This document shows positions 1-6,736 of a stretch of DNA of 8,324 nucleotides, piece after piece. The notes under the pieces are model-generated. The model saw nothing but the letters and a program-made list of their open reading frames with translations, searched no databases and was not told where the DNA came from. Position numbers and translations under genes: made by a program. Source of the DNA: an uncultured Elusimicrobium sp. (GTDB taxonomy: Bacteria > Elusimicrobiota > Endomicrobiia > Endomicrobiales > Endomicrobiaceae); the NCBI GenBank assembly GCA_902761395.1, contig CACWKJ010000038.1, positions 1-8,324 on the forward strand, written 5' to 3'. How positions within the stretch are numbered: the first letter of the stretch is position 1; every line of letters starts with the position of its first letter.

Positions 1-1404
1 AACCTTATAAGAAGAATGTTGGGTGAAGGTTCTTTTTCGGCAGCATTTATACCTGTATTTTCGGAATATCTTCACACAAGAACAAAATCGGAAACTCAAA
101 AGTTAATAAATGTGGTTTTTACATTATTGTTTTTGGTATTGTTAGTTATAACCATACTTGGAATGTTTTTTTCACCGCTGCTTGTAAAAATAATAGCTTA
201 CGGTTTTACCTCCGATCCTGAAAAGTTGGCTCTTACCATAGAACTTACAAGATTGATGTTTCCGTTCCTTTTATTTATTTGTTTGGCTGCTATGCTTTTG
301 GCATTGTTAAACACATTAAATTCTTTTTTTATTCCGGCAATAGCACCTGCAAATTTAAGCTTTGCCGAAATTATTTATATATTGGCTTTAGCACCGTTAT
401 TGTCGCCCGGTAACCAAATTAAAGGTCTTGCGATAAGTGTTATTTTCGGCGGGTTGGGACATTTCCTTATGCAGTATCCTACTTTAAGAAAGTTAGGATG
501 GCACCTGCATTTTGATTTTCATTTTAATCATCCGGGCATAAAAAAAATAATATTTTTAATGATACCTTCCATTATCGGTATTTCGGTAGACCAGATAAAC
601 ACTTTTGTAGATACAATATGTGCTTCGTTTTTAGGTAACGGTGCGATAACGGCTTTGTATTATTCAAACAGATTAATGCAACTTCCTCTTGCGATATTCG
701 GGCTTGCGATGGCAACCGTTTCGTTACCGATGATGTCCAAATCGGTTGCTACAAAAAATATAGAAGAACTGAAAGAAACATTAAATTTTTCCATAAGAAT
801 TTCCATAATAGCTTTGCTTCCTGCAACGGTGGGGCTTATGGCTATAGGGTTACCGATAATACAAGTTTTGTTTGAAAGGGGAAAGTTCGATACGTTTGCA
901 TCACTTCTTACAAATAAAGCTCTTTTTTATTATGTGTTGGGTTTACCTGCTTTTGCTATTACAAAAATTTTTGCCAACACGTTTTTTTCGTTTCAGGATA
1001 CAAAAACTCCCGTTAAGATAGCATTCGTGGTTATGTTTGTTCATGTGATATTGTGTGTTGTTTTAATGAAACCGTTAGGTGTGGGAGGTCTTGCTCTTGC
1101 AACTTCGGCTTGTGCATATATGAATGTATTTATGCTGTTTTATAAACTTAAACAAAGAATCGGTAAAATCGGCGCAAGAAGAATTCTTTTATCGTCAATA
1201 AAAGCATTGATAGCATCTACACTTATGGGTATAATAGCATATGAAATAATGCAAATAAAAATGTTGCCTATGATAGTTGCATTGATGATTTCCATAATTT
1301 GTTCGATAATCTCTTTTATTATTTTCTTAAAAATATTAAAATCTCAAGAGATGGACCAAATATTATATTCTTTAAAAAAGAAAAGAAATGCAAAAACCAG
1401 TTAA
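1..1404 (+). CDS. murJ: Lipid II flippase MurJ (MviN family), 5' end outside the window
   Basis: This integral membrane protein of the MOP exporter superfamily moves lipid II across the cytoplasmic membrane for peptidoglycan synthesis. The reading frame is open from base 1, where it encodes NLIRR just before the Met at 16, and family proteins are about 500-520 residues, so roughly 40-60 N-terminal residues are missing. The NLIRR..GEGSFSAAFIPVF stretch is the signature at the start of the MurJ family, and its Arg is one of the residues needed in E. coli MurJ. Counting from Met16, YYSNRLMQLPLAIFGLA (about 215-231) and LLPATVGLMAIGLPIIQVLFERGKFD (about 267-292) match conserved central helices. 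Many hydrophobic segments alternate with short charged loops, and the C-terminus is Lys-rich and cytosolic-looking. The stop overlaps the uvrC start by 17 bases, suggesting co-transcription. The upstream promoter is not visible. Confidence 0.95.
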   Translation, partial: NLIRRMLGEGSFSAAFIPVFSEYLHTRTKSETQKLINVVFTLLFLVLLVITILGMFFSPLLVKIIAYGFTSDPEKLALTIELTRLMFPFLLFICLAAMLLALLNTLNSFFIPAIAPANLSFAEIIYILALAPLLSPGNQIKGLAISVIFGGLGHFLMQYPTLRKLGWHLHFDFHFNHPGIKKIIFLMIPSIIGISVDQINTFVDTICASFLGNGAITALYYSNRLMQLPLAIFGLAMATVSLPMMSKSVATKNIEELKETLNFSIRISIIALLPATVGLMAIGLPIIQVLFERGKFDTFASLLTNKALFYYVLGLPAFAITKIFANTFFSFQDTKTPVKIAFVVMFVHVILCVVLMKPLGVGGLALATSACAYMNVFMLFYKLKQRIGKIGARRILLSSIKALIASTLMGIIAYEIMQIKMLPMIVALMISIICSIISFIIFLKILKSQEMDQILYSLKKKRNAKTS

Positions 1405-2686
1405 CGATTATACCGTAAATATTCCGCATCTTCCCGGCGTGTATATAATGAGAGATTCGGCAGCAAACATTATATACATAGGTAAAGCTAAAGATTTAAA
1501 AAACAGAATATCTTCTTATTTTCATTCCGATACGGACAGCAAAGCATTTTCGATAATAAGTGCGATGAAAACCATAAACTATATTTTATGTGCTTCCGAA
1601 AGAGAAGCTTTTCTTGTTGAAAGACAGCTCATAAAGAAAGTGCAACCGTATTTTAATGCAATGTGGAAAGACGATAAAACTTATCCGTATATAAAATTAA
1701 CCGTAGCGGAAGATTTTCCGCGACTTGTGATGACGAGAAAAGTTATAAAAGACGGTGCATTATATTTCGGACCGTATCCGCAACTTACATACATTAAAAA
1801 GTTGATACTTTGGTTAAATAAAATTTTTAAAATAAGACCGTGCAAAATAACTTTTTCCGAAAAAGAGTTACCGAAATTGGACAAAGTAAAATCCTGCTTG
1901 TATTATCATACCGGATTATGTTTCGGTCCGTGTATGGGAAAAATATCTTCCGTTGATTATAAAAACAATTTAAAAGAAGTGGAAACTTTTTTTAACGGTA
2001 AATTAAAAAAGTTGGCAGATACCTGGCAAAAAGAAATGTTGGAATTAAGCAATAAACAGGAATACGAAAAAGCAAAAGAAATAAGAGACAGACTTTTTGC
2101 AATACAATCAATAAGCCAAAGAGTAGCAATAAGAGAAATAAGCATAGAAGATATTAATCAATATGTTTCAAAAACGGATTCTTTACAGGAACTGAAACAA
2201 GTTTTAAAACTTCATAAACTTCCTGCTGTTATGGAATGTTTCGATATTTCAAATACTTCCGGAACAAACCCCGTTGCATCCATGGTTCAGTTTGTAAATG
2301 CAAAACCGAACAAATCCGGTTACAGAAAATTTAAAATAAAAACAGTTAACCAAATAAACGATTTTGCCATGATAAAAGAAGCGGTATTCAGAAGATATTC
2401 CGGTATTATCAGAAGAAATGAACAGTTTCCCGATTTGATTGTTATCGACGGGGGAAAAATTCAACTTGCCTATGCACAGTCTGCACTGGATGAAATAGGC
2501 ATTTACATACCGATGATTTCTTTGGCAAAACAAGAAGAAGAAGTTTTTATGGTGGGCAAACCGAAATCCCTACTGTTACCGAGAAATTCGTTAGGATTGA
2601 GACTTTTGCAGGCGATAAGAGATGAAGCGCATAGGTTTGCGATAACTTTCCATAAGCAACTACGTGCAAAAGAATTTTTAAAATAG
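1388..2686 (+). CDS. uvrC: Reduced excinuclease ABC subunit C (UvrC)
   Basis: UvrC makes both incisions in UvrABC nucleotide excision repair. The N-terminal GIY-YIG nuclease is intact: G17-V18-Y19, Y30-I31-G32, Arg40 and probable catalytic Glu78. Cys152, Cys170, Cys178 and Cys182 match the four-cysteine Fe-S site. A UVR (UvrB-binding) motif lies at about 222-240. The RNase H-like nuclease keeps its probable triad Asp286 (ECFDIS), Asp354 (VIDGG) and His415 (RDEAH). The protein has 432 residues against about 600 for the family. The roughly 110 residues that normally separate the UVR motif from ECFDIS are reduced to a short linker (about 245-280), and the protein ends at RAKEFLK, just where the C-terminal (HhH)2 DNA-binding domain should begin. 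No frameshift is needed to read it. The start overlaps murJ and has only a weak A/G-rich upstream sequence, so translational coupling is likely. Its activity is uncertain, but both nuclease sites look functional. Confidence 0.93.
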   Translation: MQKPVNDYTVNIPHLPGVYIMRDSAANIIYIGKAKDLKNRISSYFHSDTDSKAFSIISAMKTINYILCASEREAFLVERQLIKKVQPYFNAMWKDDKTYPYIKLTVAEDFPRLVMTRKVIKDGALYFGPYPQLTYIKKLILWLNKIFKIRPCKITFSEKELPKLDKVKSCLYYHTGLCFGPCMGKISSVDYKNNLKEVETFFNGKLKKLADTWQKEMLELSNKQEYEKAKEIRDRLFAIQSISQRVAIREISIEDINQYVSKTDSLQELKQVLKLHKLPAVMECFDISNTSGTNPVASMVQFVNAKPNKSGYRKFKIKTVNQINDFAMIKEAVFRRYSGIIRRNEQFPDLIVIDGGKIQLAYAQSALDEIGIYIPMISLAKQEEEVFMVGKPKSLLLPRNSLGLRLLQAIRDEAHRFAITFHKQLRAKEFLK

Positions 2687-2913
2687 AATTTTATAAATTC
2701 TTTGGGCGAAACGGATTAATCTTTTAAATTCTAACGAAGTATTTGCTGCTTTGTCTTTGTCGTTCTTGGCAATACAAGAGTTTCTGAGTTTTTGCTTATA
2801 ATGAAGCATTTGCCGACTGCAGTGTACATAAATGGAAGTGAAACGGATGGTACATAAAGTAGACAAATGCAAAATTAGAAGTAAAAAATTAAACTTGCTT
2901 AGCTATAAGGAAC
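2687..2913. other. Gene-free stretch after uvrC, possible decayed or repeat-derived DNA
   Basis: No convincing gene is present here. The stretch looks less AT-rich than the true spacer at 3644-3752, as if it were once coding. A minus-strand frame of 64 codons (2872 to 2678) stays open and has a basic C-terminal half ending RLIRFAQRIYKILF. It has no Shine-Dalgarno, and its stop lies inside the last codons of uvrC. I do not recognise the product. The plus frames are broken by several stops and show no helix-hairpin-helix motif, so I see no detached uvrC tail. It could be a dispersed repeat, a remnant of a lost gene, or the scar of an event that shortened uvrC. Confidence 0.35.
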
Positions 2914-2944
2914 AAAAAAACACCTGATGAAAAATCATCAGGTG
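2914..2944 (-). terminator. Intrinsic terminator of the aquaporin gene
   Basis: A perfect 10-bp stem is formed by CACCTGATGA (2921-2930) and TCATCAGGTG (2935-2944) with a four-base loop. Read on the minus strand, it is followed directly by seven T residues (complement of 2914-2920). It lies 21 bases past the aquaporin stop. On the plus strand only CCTTTT follows, so it may also partly stop readthrough from uvrC. Confidence 0.92.
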
Positions 2945-2965
2945 CCTTTTGAATTATAAGGTAAA

Positions 2966-3643
2966 TTAGTTTTGTTTTTCTTTCAAAACCAAATTATAGA
3001 ATACACCGGCTAAAGCTCCGCCGATAGCAGGAGCAATTATAAATACCCAAACTTGTGCTAAAGCTTTTCCGCCTTGGAACAATGCAGGACCGAAAGATCT
3101 TGCAGGGTTTACTGATGTTCCCGTGAAAGGAATACCGATTAAATGAATAACAACAAGTGTTAAACCTATAACCAAACCTGCAACAGCTCCGTTTGATGCT
3201 TTGTCGGTAACACCGAGAATTGCCAAAACGAAAGCAAAAGTAAGAATTATTTCCATTACTATAGCCATAACAGCCGTAACTGTTACTCCGTTGGATAATG
3301 TTCCGCCGAAACCGTTAGCACCTAAAGCGGCAAAACTGCCTAAGCAAACACCCAATACTATTGCACCGCAAATTGCACCTAAGAATTGTGAAATGATGTA
3401 CTTTACACATTCTCCGACACTCATTTTACCTGCAACACATACTCCGATAGAAACGGCAGGGTTTACATGACAACCCGAAACATTACCTATAGAATAAGCC
3501 ATAGCAACGATTGTTAAACCGAATGCCAAAGCTGTGGCAATGTAACCTGCTTCCGGAAATTTGCAACCTGATACCGCTGCAACTCCGCAAGCGATGAACA
3601 CTAAGAAAAATGTTCCGGTAAATTCTGCAACATACTTTTTCAT
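2966..3643 (-). CDS. aqpZ: Aquaporin Z-type water channel
   Basis: This is a MIP-family channel in the cytoplasmic membrane, predicted to conduct water. At 225 residues it is a full-length bacterial aquaporin (E. coli AqpZ has 231). Both pore motifs are present: NPA at 61-63 (HVNPAV) and NPA at 179-181 (SVNPARS). Phe41, His167, Thr176 and Arg182 align with AqpZ Phe43, His174, Thr183 and Arg189, the selectivity filter of water-specific channels. This argues against a glycerol facilitator, which lacks that His and usually has a longer second-half loop. Six hydrophobic helices and two half-helices can be followed. The ATG is set by a TAAGGAG Shine-Dalgarno (complement of 3651-3657). It is a single-gene unit with its own promoter and terminator, lying between two plus-strand groups. 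No glycerol genes are nearby, and a role in osmotic adaptation is inferred only. Confidence 0.95.
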   Translation of the reverse strand: MKKYVAEFTGTFFLVFIACGVAAVSGCKFPEAGYIATALAFGLTIVAMAYSIGNVSGCHVNPAVSIGVCVAGKMSVGECVKYIISQFLGAICGAIVLGVCLGSFAALGANGFGGTLSNGVTVTAVMAIVMEIILTFAFVLAILGVTDKASNGAVAGLVIGLTLVVIHLIGIPFTGTSVNPARSFGPALFQGGKALAQVWVFIIAPAIGGALAGVFYNLVLKEKQN

Positions 3644-3672
3644 TTACTTTCTCCTTAAATAAATTTTCATAA

Positions 3673-3701
3673 ATTATATATTTTTTATTCTTTATTTTCA
3701 A
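3673..3701 (-). promoter_or_regulatory. Sigma-70-type promoter of the aquaporin gene
   Basis: On the minus strand, TTGAAA (3701-3696) and TATAAT (3678-3673) are separated by exactly 17 bases. The start of transcription would fall near 3666, giving a leader of about 22 bases that contains the TAAGGAG ribosome binding site. The spacer is extremely AT-rich, so a -10 match could arise by chance, but spacing and position fit well. Confidence 0.65.
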
Positions 3702-3739
3702 AATTTTCGATATAAGAATTTTTTATTTTAAATAAAATG

Positions 3740-3745
3740 TATAAT
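3740..3745 (+). promoter_or_regulatory. Probable -10 box of folK
   Basis: A perfect TATAAT ends seven bases before the folK ATG at 3753. Transcription would be expected to start at about 3752-3753, at or next to the start codon. No good -35 box is seen 17 bases upstream. There is no Shine-Dalgarno in front of this ATG, which fits a leaderless transcript. The AT-rich context weakens the case. Confidence 0.4.
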
Positions 3746-3752
3746 ATAAAAC

Positions 3753-4238
3753 ATGATAACAATATATTTATCATTAGGTTCAAATATCGGTAACAGGAAA
3801 AAAAATTTAGAAAAAGCTGTTGCCGAGTTAAATAAGAATAATATAAAAGAAATAAAGATATCTTCTTTATATGAAACAGAACCTGTAGGTCCCAAACAAA
3901 GAAACTTTTATAATATTGCCGGAAAATTTAAAACAAATTTAAATCCGCGGGAATTGTTAAAAGTTTTAAAACAAACGGAACAAAAGTTGGGAAGAACAAA
4001 AACTTATCATTGGGGACCGAGAGTTATAGATATTGATATATTGTTTTACGGTAAACAGGTAATAAAGAGTAAAAATCTTATAATACCGCACAAAGAAATA
4101 ATAAACAGAGCATTTGTTCTTGTACCGATGAAAGAAATTGCTTCTAATTTTGTTCATCCGACACAACACAAAACAATAAAAACTTTAAATAATGCTTTAC
4201 AAAAAGATACATATATAAAATGTATTGAAAAAATATAA
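3753..4238 (+). CDS. folK: 2-amino-4-hydroxy-6-hydroxymethyldihydropteridine pyrophosphokinase (HPPK)
   Basis: HPPK transfers pyrophosphate from ATP to 6-hydroxymethyl-7,8-dihydropterin, the step before dihydropteroate synthase in folate synthesis, and acts in the cytosol. The 161 residues match the usual length (E. coli 158). The N-terminal LSLGSNIGNR and the ETEPVG..QRNFYN segment are typical. The family signature WGPRVIDIDILFYG lies at 87-100, with Asp93 and Asp95 as the magnesium ligands and Arg90 in the substrate and ATP site. The C-terminal IPHKEIINRAFVLVP motif is also standard. folK often sits beside folP or folB, but here it stands alone, divergent from the aquaporin and followed by the rpsB operon. 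No ribosome binding site precedes the ATG, and a TATAAT lies only seven bases upstream. The rpsB promoter overlaps its last codons. Confidence 0.95.
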   Translation: MITIYLSLGSNIGNRKKNLEKAVAELNKNNIKEIKISSLYETEPVGPKQRNFYNIAGKFKTNLNPRELLKVLKQTEQKLGRTKTYHWGPRVIDIDILFYGKQVIKSKNLIIPHKEIINRAFVLVPMKEIASNFVHPTQHKTIKTLNNALQKDTYIKCIEKI

Positions 4239-4253
4239 TAATTTTGGTACAAT
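4225..4253 (+). promoter_or_regulatory. Sigma-70-type promoter of the rpsB operon
   Basis: TTGAAA (4225-4230) and TACAAT (4248-4253) are separated by 17 bases. The -35 box lies inside the last folK codons and the -10 box 9 bases after its stop. Transcription would start near 4260, leaving a leader of about 127 bases before rpsB. This looks like the main promoter for the six genes downstream. Confidence 0.65.
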
Positions 4254-4259
4254 CTTTAA

Positions 4260-4386
4260 AATTTAGTCAGCAGGCTAAAATACACACACAAGCGGATTAA
4301 TCAAAAGTCCCTGTAAAAAGGGTTTGAGTTCTGAAACTTGTGGAGGTCATCTTAAAAGATGAAAAAAACTAAAGGAGAGAAGTAAA
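4260..4386 (+). promoter_or_regulatory. Structured 5' leader of rpsB, candidate S2 autoregulatory element
   Basis: The leader can form several stems. TTTAGT (4262-4267) pairs with GCTAAA (4274-4279). CACAAG (4287-4292) pairs with CTTGTG (4337-4342). That stem encloses TCAAA..CCC (4301-4311) pairing with GGGTTTGA (4320-4327), with a three-base bulge. CATCTT (4348-4353) pairs with AAGATG (4356-4361). The Shine-Dalgarno AAAGGAG (4371-4377) follows. Ribosomal protein operons, including rpsB-tsf in E. coli, are often controlled by the protein binding its own leader, so S2 feedback is a reasonable inference. I cannot match this leader to a known RNA family. Confidence 0.42.
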
Positions 4387-5178
4387 ATGGCAAACGTAAC
4401 AATGAAGTCGTTGTTGGAATCCGGTGTTCATTTCGGACATCAGACAAGAAGATGGAACCCAAAAATGGGAAAATTCATTTTTGGCAGCAGAAACAAAATT
4501 CACATCATTGATCTTCAAAAAACTTTAAAAGAACTTAAAAAAGTTTACAAAGTTGTAAGAGATTATGCTGCAGAAGGAAAAGATGTTCTTTTCGTAGGAA
4601 CAAAAAAACAAGCTCAAGGACCTATCAAAGAAGAAGCTTTAAGATGCGGTTCTTATTTTGTTTGTGAAAGATGGTTGGGCGGAACTCTTACAAATTTCGA
4701 AACATTAAAGAAATCTATCGCAAGATTAAAAGAACTTGAAGCTATGAAAGAAAACGGAATATTTCAAGTTCTCTCAAAGAAAGAACAATCTCAAAAAGAA
4801 AAAGAAAGAATTAAACTTGAAAAATCTCTTGAAGGTTTAAAACAAATGAACAAACTTCCTGAAGTTATGTTCATTATAGATCCTGTTGAAGAAGCTACAG
4901 CTTTGGCAGAAGCAAAAAAATTGAATATTCCCGTAGTTGCAGTTTGTGATACAAACTGTGATCCTGATTTAATAGATCATCCTATACCGGGAAACGATGA
5001 TGCAATAAGAGCCGTAAAATTATTCTGCTCGGTTATTGCAGATGCAATTCTCGAAGGTAAAGGAATAGAAAATAAACAAGCTGACGGAACAACAGAAGCT
5101 CAAGCTGAAGTAAAAGAAGAAGAAGTTGCCGCAGCGGAAGCAGAAGCAGAAAAAGCAGAAGAAGTTAAAGGAGAGTAA
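4387..5178 (+). CDS. rpsB: 30S ribosomal protein S2
   Basis: S2 is a late-assembling small-subunit protein, bound between the head and body of the 30S subunit and needed to recruit S1 where S1 is present. The N-terminal block SLLESGVHFGHQTRRWNPKM and KIHIIDLQKT (38-47) are hallmark sequences, as are VLFVGTKKQAQ (67-77), ERWLGGTLTNF (94-104), and the FIIDP (162-166) and PGNDDAIRA (201-209) segments. The coiled-coil insertion lies at about 105-157. The ATG follows AAAGGAG by nine bases. The last 34 residues (about 230-263) form a tail of mostly Glu, Ala and Lys, an acidic extension that varies between bacteria and is probably disordered. It heads the operon, two bases upstream of tsf, and is probably autoregulated through its leader. 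Confidence 0.98.
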   Translation: MANVTMKSLLESGVHFGHQTRRWNPKMGKFIFGSRNKIHIIDLQKTLKELKKVYKVVRDYAAEGKDVLFVGTKKQAQGPIKEEALRCGSYFVCERWLGGTLTNFETLKKSIARLKELEAMKENGIFQVLSKKEQSQKEKERIKLEKSLEGLKQMNKLPEVMFIIDPVEEATALAEAKKLNIPVVAVCDTNCDPDLIDHPIPGNDDAIRAVKLFCSVIADAILEGKGIENKQADGTTEAQAEVKEEEVAAAEAEAEKAEEVKGE

Positions 5179-5180
5179 TT

Positions 5181-6023
5181 ATGTCAGCTATTGAACTTAT
5201 AACAAAATTAAGAGAAATGACAGGAGCAGGAATAAAAGATTGTAACAATGCTCTTAAAGAAGCAAATAACAATATAGAAGAAGCAGTAAAAATATTAAGA
5301 GAAAAAGGTATCGCATCAGCAGTTAAAAGAGCAGACAGATCCGCAAAGCAGGGTGTTGTTGTTGCTCAACTCAGCGACGACAAAAAACAAGGTGTACTTG
5401 TTGAATTAAACTGCGAAACGGATTTCGTTGCAAGAACAGACAAATTTAAAGAACTTGCAAACAGTTTGGCATCTTTCGTTATGAAATCTTCTTCCCAGGA
5501 TAATATCTTGGAACAAAAATTCGATGATACAAGAACAGTTCAAGAAGTTATAAAAGAAGCTATCGGAACAATAGGTGAAAACATTGTTTTGAAAAGAACC
5601 GCGAAATATACAACAACCGGTGAAATTTCTTCATATATTCATATGAACAATTCATTGGGAGTTTTGGTGGATTTCGAAGCTCCTGCAGATGTTATAGCAA
5701 GTGATGCTTTCAAAAATCTTGAAAAAGAAATTGCAATGCAAATAGCTGCTGTAAGTCCTCTTTATATAACAAGAGATCAAGTTACCGCAGATGAAATTGC
5801 AAAAGAAAAAGAAATTTATGTTAAACAACTTCAGGAAGAAGGAAAACCTGCTAACATTATAGATAAAATCGTTTTAGGAAAATTGAACAAATTCTATTCT
5901 CAAATATGTTTGATGGAACAACCTTATATGAGAGAAGAAAAAGAATCTATTAAAAATGTTATAGCAAAAGTCAGCAAAGATATAGTTGTTAAAAATTTTG
6001 CAAGATTTAAAATAGGTGAATAA
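5181..6023 (+). CDS. tsf: Translation elongation factor Ts
   Basis: EF-Ts is the nucleotide exchange factor that displaces GDP from EF-Tu during elongation. The N-terminal UBA-like domain has the typical ITKLREMTGAGIKDCNNALK sequence (about 7-26), followed by the linker region with RSAKQGVV. The core motif ETDFVARTDKF (79-89) includes Thr80-Asp81-Phe82-Val83, the TDFV element that contacts the EF-Tu GTPase domain. The 280-residue length is normal for the full form with both core subdomains. The Shine-Dalgarno AAAGGAG (5167-5173) sits within the last codons of rpsB, and only two bases separate the genes, so translation is probably coupled. The rpsB-tsf pair is among the most conserved in bacteria. 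Confidence 0.98.
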   Translation: MSAIELITKLREMTGAGIKDCNNALKEANNNIEEAVKILREKGIASAVKRADRSAKQGVVVAQLSDDKKQGVLVELNCETDFVARTDKFKELANSLASFVMKSSSQDNILEQKFDDTRTVQEVIKEAIGTIGENIVLKRTAKYTTTGEISSYIHMNNSLGVLVDFEAPADVIASDAFKNLEKEIAMQIAAVSPLYITRDQVTADEIAKEKEIYVKQLQEEGKPANIIDKIVLGKLNKFYSQICLMEQPYMREEKESIKNVIAKVSKDIVVKNFARFKIGE

Positions 6024-6027
6024 TTAA

Positions 6028-6726
6028 ATGAAAAATAATAAGAGAGTTTTACTTAAACTTTCAGGAGAAACTTTATCGGGCAACGGTAAATCCATTTGTT
6101 CCGAAAGTCTTCAAAAAGTTGTAGATGAAATAAAATCTGTTTTATCGAAAAAAGTAGAACTCTCTATTGTTGCAGGTGCGGGAAACATTTGGAGAGGTGC
6201 CGGAAAAGAAATAGACAGAGTATCGGCGGATAAAATGGGTATGCTTGCCACCGTAATGAATGCGATAGCGATATCCGAAGGTTTAAAATCCAACGGTATA
6301 AAATCTGTTGCACTTGCCGCAAGCGGTGTTTCAAATTTCTGTGAAACATTTTCTCAAGCAAAAGCAGATAAATATTTAAAAGAAGGTTATGTGGTTGTAT
6401 TCGGCGGCGGAACGGGAAGCCCTTTTTTCACGACGGATACCACGGCTGCATTAAGAGCTTGTGAAATAAAAGCCGACATTTTGTTAAAAGCTACACAAGT
6501 TGACGGTGTTTATTCCGCAGATCCAAAGAAAGATCCTAAAGCAAAGAAATATGACAGAATAACCTACAGTGAAGCAATAAATAAAAATTTAAAAATAATG
6601 GACATTTCCGCTTTTTTGTTGTGCATGGAAAACGATATTGATATTTATGTTTTCGATTTCCACAAAAAAGGCAACTTAAAAAAAGTGTTGAATAAACAAA
6701 AAATCGGAACTATAGTATCCAAATAA
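6028..6726 (+). CDS. pyrH: Uridylate kinase (UMP kinase)
   Basis: PyrH phosphorylates UMP to UDP with ATP, feeding UTP, CTP and UDP-sugar pools. It belongs to the amino-acid kinase fold and usually forms hexamers. KLSGE (10-14) is the phosphate-binding start and GAGNIWRG (50-57) the next glycine loop, where most relatives have GGGNxxRG, so one Gly is replaced by Ala. GGGTGSPFFTTDT (126-138) binds UMP and has Ser131 where Asn is common. LLKATQVDGVYSADPK (152-167) and MDISAF (191-196) complete the usual set. These substitutions are mild and the enzyme is probably active. At 232 residues it is slightly shorter than most family members. It starts four bases after tsf with a modest AGGTGA ribosome binding site inside the tsf end. 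Confidence 0.97.
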   Translation: MKNNKRVLLKLSGETLSGNGKSICSESLQKVVDEIKSVLSKKVELSIVAGAGNIWRGAGKEIDRVSADKMGMLATVMNAIAISEGLKSNGIKSVALAASGVSNFCETFSQAKADKYLKEGYVVVFGGGTGSPFFTTDTTAALRACEIKADILLKATQVDGVYSADPKKDPKAKKYDRITYSEAINKNLKIMDISAFLLCMENDIDIYVFDFHKKGNLKKVLNKQKIGTIVSK

Positions 6727-6736
6727 CGGAGGAGTA

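Noticed and set aside
1681..2533. Three minus-strand open frames of 62-94 codons within uvrC
   Set aside because: They lie entirely inside a well-supported plus-strand gene, have no ribosome binding sites and show no recognisable motifs; they are shadows of uvrC codon use.
3201..3470. Plus-strand open frame of 89 codons opposite the aquaporin gene
   Set aside because: It is antisense to the conserved pore region and low in complexity, rich in Ala, Thr, Pro and Lys; both NPA motifs and the promoter support the minus-strand gene instead.
2711..4301. Shared 10-mer CGGATTAATC at about 2711 and in the rpsB leader at about 4293
   Set aside because: A single shared 10-mer in 8 kb of AT-rich DNA is expected by chance, and the flanking bases do not match.
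6028..6726. pyrH inactive because of the GAGN and TGSPF substitutions
   Set aside because: The changes are conservative, single-residue and in a sequence otherwise carrying every family motif; there is no sign of decay.
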